Both the position numbers and the translations under genes were made by a program. From Arthrobacter bambusae (GTDB lineage: Bacteria > Actinomycetota > Actinomycetes > Actinomycetales > Micrococcaceae), in NCBI RefSeq assembly GCF_030812595.1, contig NZ_JAUSSZ010000007.1, forward strand, positions 1-64,000: a DNA stretch of 64,000 bases, in the 5' to 3' direction. Positions 63,356 to 64,000 of the stretch are shown here, piece after piece (within the stretch, counting starts at the first letter, position 1; every line of letters begins with the position of its first letter). The notes beneath the pieces are model-generated. The model did no database searches and was not told where the DNA came from. It saw only the letters and a list, made by a program, of their open reading frames with translations.

Positions 63356-64000
63356 TCACTGTTTAGGGGCGTCCACGAGTGTGGCTGACGGCCATGCGCC
63401 CGAGACCACCAGGTTGCGTGAGACTCGCAGCAGTTCGGCGTTGACGGCTTCGACCGCACGCGGAATGCGGGCGGCCCGCTGCAATCCCACTACGACAGAG
63501 CGTGACAGCCTTGGCTCGGCCAAGGGTGCACCGCTGAGCGTGCCCTCTTGGATGTCTCGAGCGACGCCGGCGCCGGGCAGGATGGTCCAACCGCGCCCGG
63601 CGAGGACCATTTGTTTTTGAACGCTCATGGAGTTTGTCTCGAGAGAGATCTTCGGCTCGATTGGAATATCAAACCGCGCCTTGTCGATGAGCGTACGCAA
63701 TCCGTGTCCCAGAATCGGAAGAATCAACGGTCCCCTCAGTACCCGGTCCCAAGTGACAGGTTCTGCGGGCAGCAGTCCTGCGTCGGCAGGAGCGACGGCC
63801 CAGAGGCGTTCGGAGAGCAGCGGCTTTACGCGCATCGCCGGCGTATCGGCCAGATTGTAGAGTACTGCGATGTCGACAACACCGTCGTCCAGCCATTTCT
63901 GCAGGTAGCCGGAAAACCCCGACATGATCCGGAGTTCCACGCCGGGGAATCTCTTGGCAACTGAGCTGGCAAGCGGGGGAACGATTACGTCAAGCAAGCT
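63356..64000 (-). CDS. LysR-family transcriptional regulator (N-terminus outside window)
   Basis: The C-terminal ~214 residues of the effector domain are present and the frame stays open to the window edge. The sequence closely parallels the LysR at 55933-56868: ARFDIPIEPKISLETNSMSV, KQMVLAGRGWTILPGAGVAR and the SGAWPSATLVDAPKQ end. The DNA-binding domain lies beyond the edge. It precedes the aldo/keto reductase. Confidence 0.87.
   Translation of the reverse strand, partial: SLLDVIVPPLASSVAKRFPGVELRIMSGFSGYLQKWLDDGVVDIAVLYNLADTPAMRVKPLLSERLWAVAPADAGLLPAEPVTWDRVLRGPLILPILGHGLRTLIDKARFDIPIEPKISLETNSMSVQKQMVLAGRGWTILPGAGVARDIQEGTLSGAPLAEPRLSRSVVVGLQRAARIPRAVEAVNAELLRVSRNLVVSGAWPSATLVDAPKQ

Noticed and set aside
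1..64000. CRISPR arrays, rRNA genes, riboswitches
   Set aside because: No regularly spaced repeats, rRNA signatures or recognisable riboswitch cores were seen.

Overview
The window is high-GC actinobacterial chromosome. Frequent GTG/TTG starts, strong AGGAG ribosome sites, a VanA/VanB/PadR vanillate cluster, a Kgd-type E1-E2 fusion and MHS transporters together suggest a soil member of the Micrococcaceae (Arthrobacter sensu lato). The genus is inferred from gene content, not proven.

Left part, 1-13.6 kb, is dense and intact. It holds a secreted polysaccharide deacetylase with PKD and FN3 domains (cut by the window edge), a vanillate O-demethylase cluster (transporter, PadR regulator, vanA-vanB) with two near-identical candidate operators, an MBL hydrolase, a LysE/RhtB exporter, tRNA-Asn with a clear terminator, a Bcr/CflA pump, a phage-holin-family membrane protein, a CDP-alcohol phosphatidyltransferase overlapping a DMT transporter, a GT4 glycosyltransferase, and a CAT-anticodon tRNA.

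That tRNA is followed at 13.7-18.5 kb by a tyrosine integrase and a MobF relaxase-helicase, read here as one arm of an integrative mobilisable element. From 19.2 to 22.7 kb there is a graveyard: fragments of PEP synthase, DoxX, a Gfo/Idh oxidoreductase, dienelactone hydrolase and a zinc alcohol dehydrogenase. An intact paralogue of the last, with an XRE regulator, follows. Next comes a divergent 2-oxoglutarate decarboxylase/dehydrogenase paralogue.

The right part, 29-64 kb, is a catabolic accessory region. It has three MHS-type transporters, two zinc dehydrogenases, SDRs, an aldehyde dehydrogenase, two CitE-like (HpcH/HpaI) lyases, a MaoC hydratase, an acyl-CoA dehydrogenase, a GntR regulator, an MmgE/PrpD protein, an enolase-superfamily enzyme, a class III CoA-transferase (plus a broken second one), a VOC protein, and two paralogous LysR regulators. 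Together these look like uptake, CoA activation, dehydrogenation/hydration and retro-aldol cleavage of a branched C5-type dicarboxylic acid (itaconate/citramalate/mesaconate-like). This is inference; the substrate is not visible in the sequence. The region is also littered with remnants (IS110 transposase, pntA, aldehyde dehydrogenase, CoA-transferase, E2 lipoyl domain, SDR), so it is probably an old, repeatedly rearranged genomic island. No CRISPR array, rRNA or complete IS was seen.
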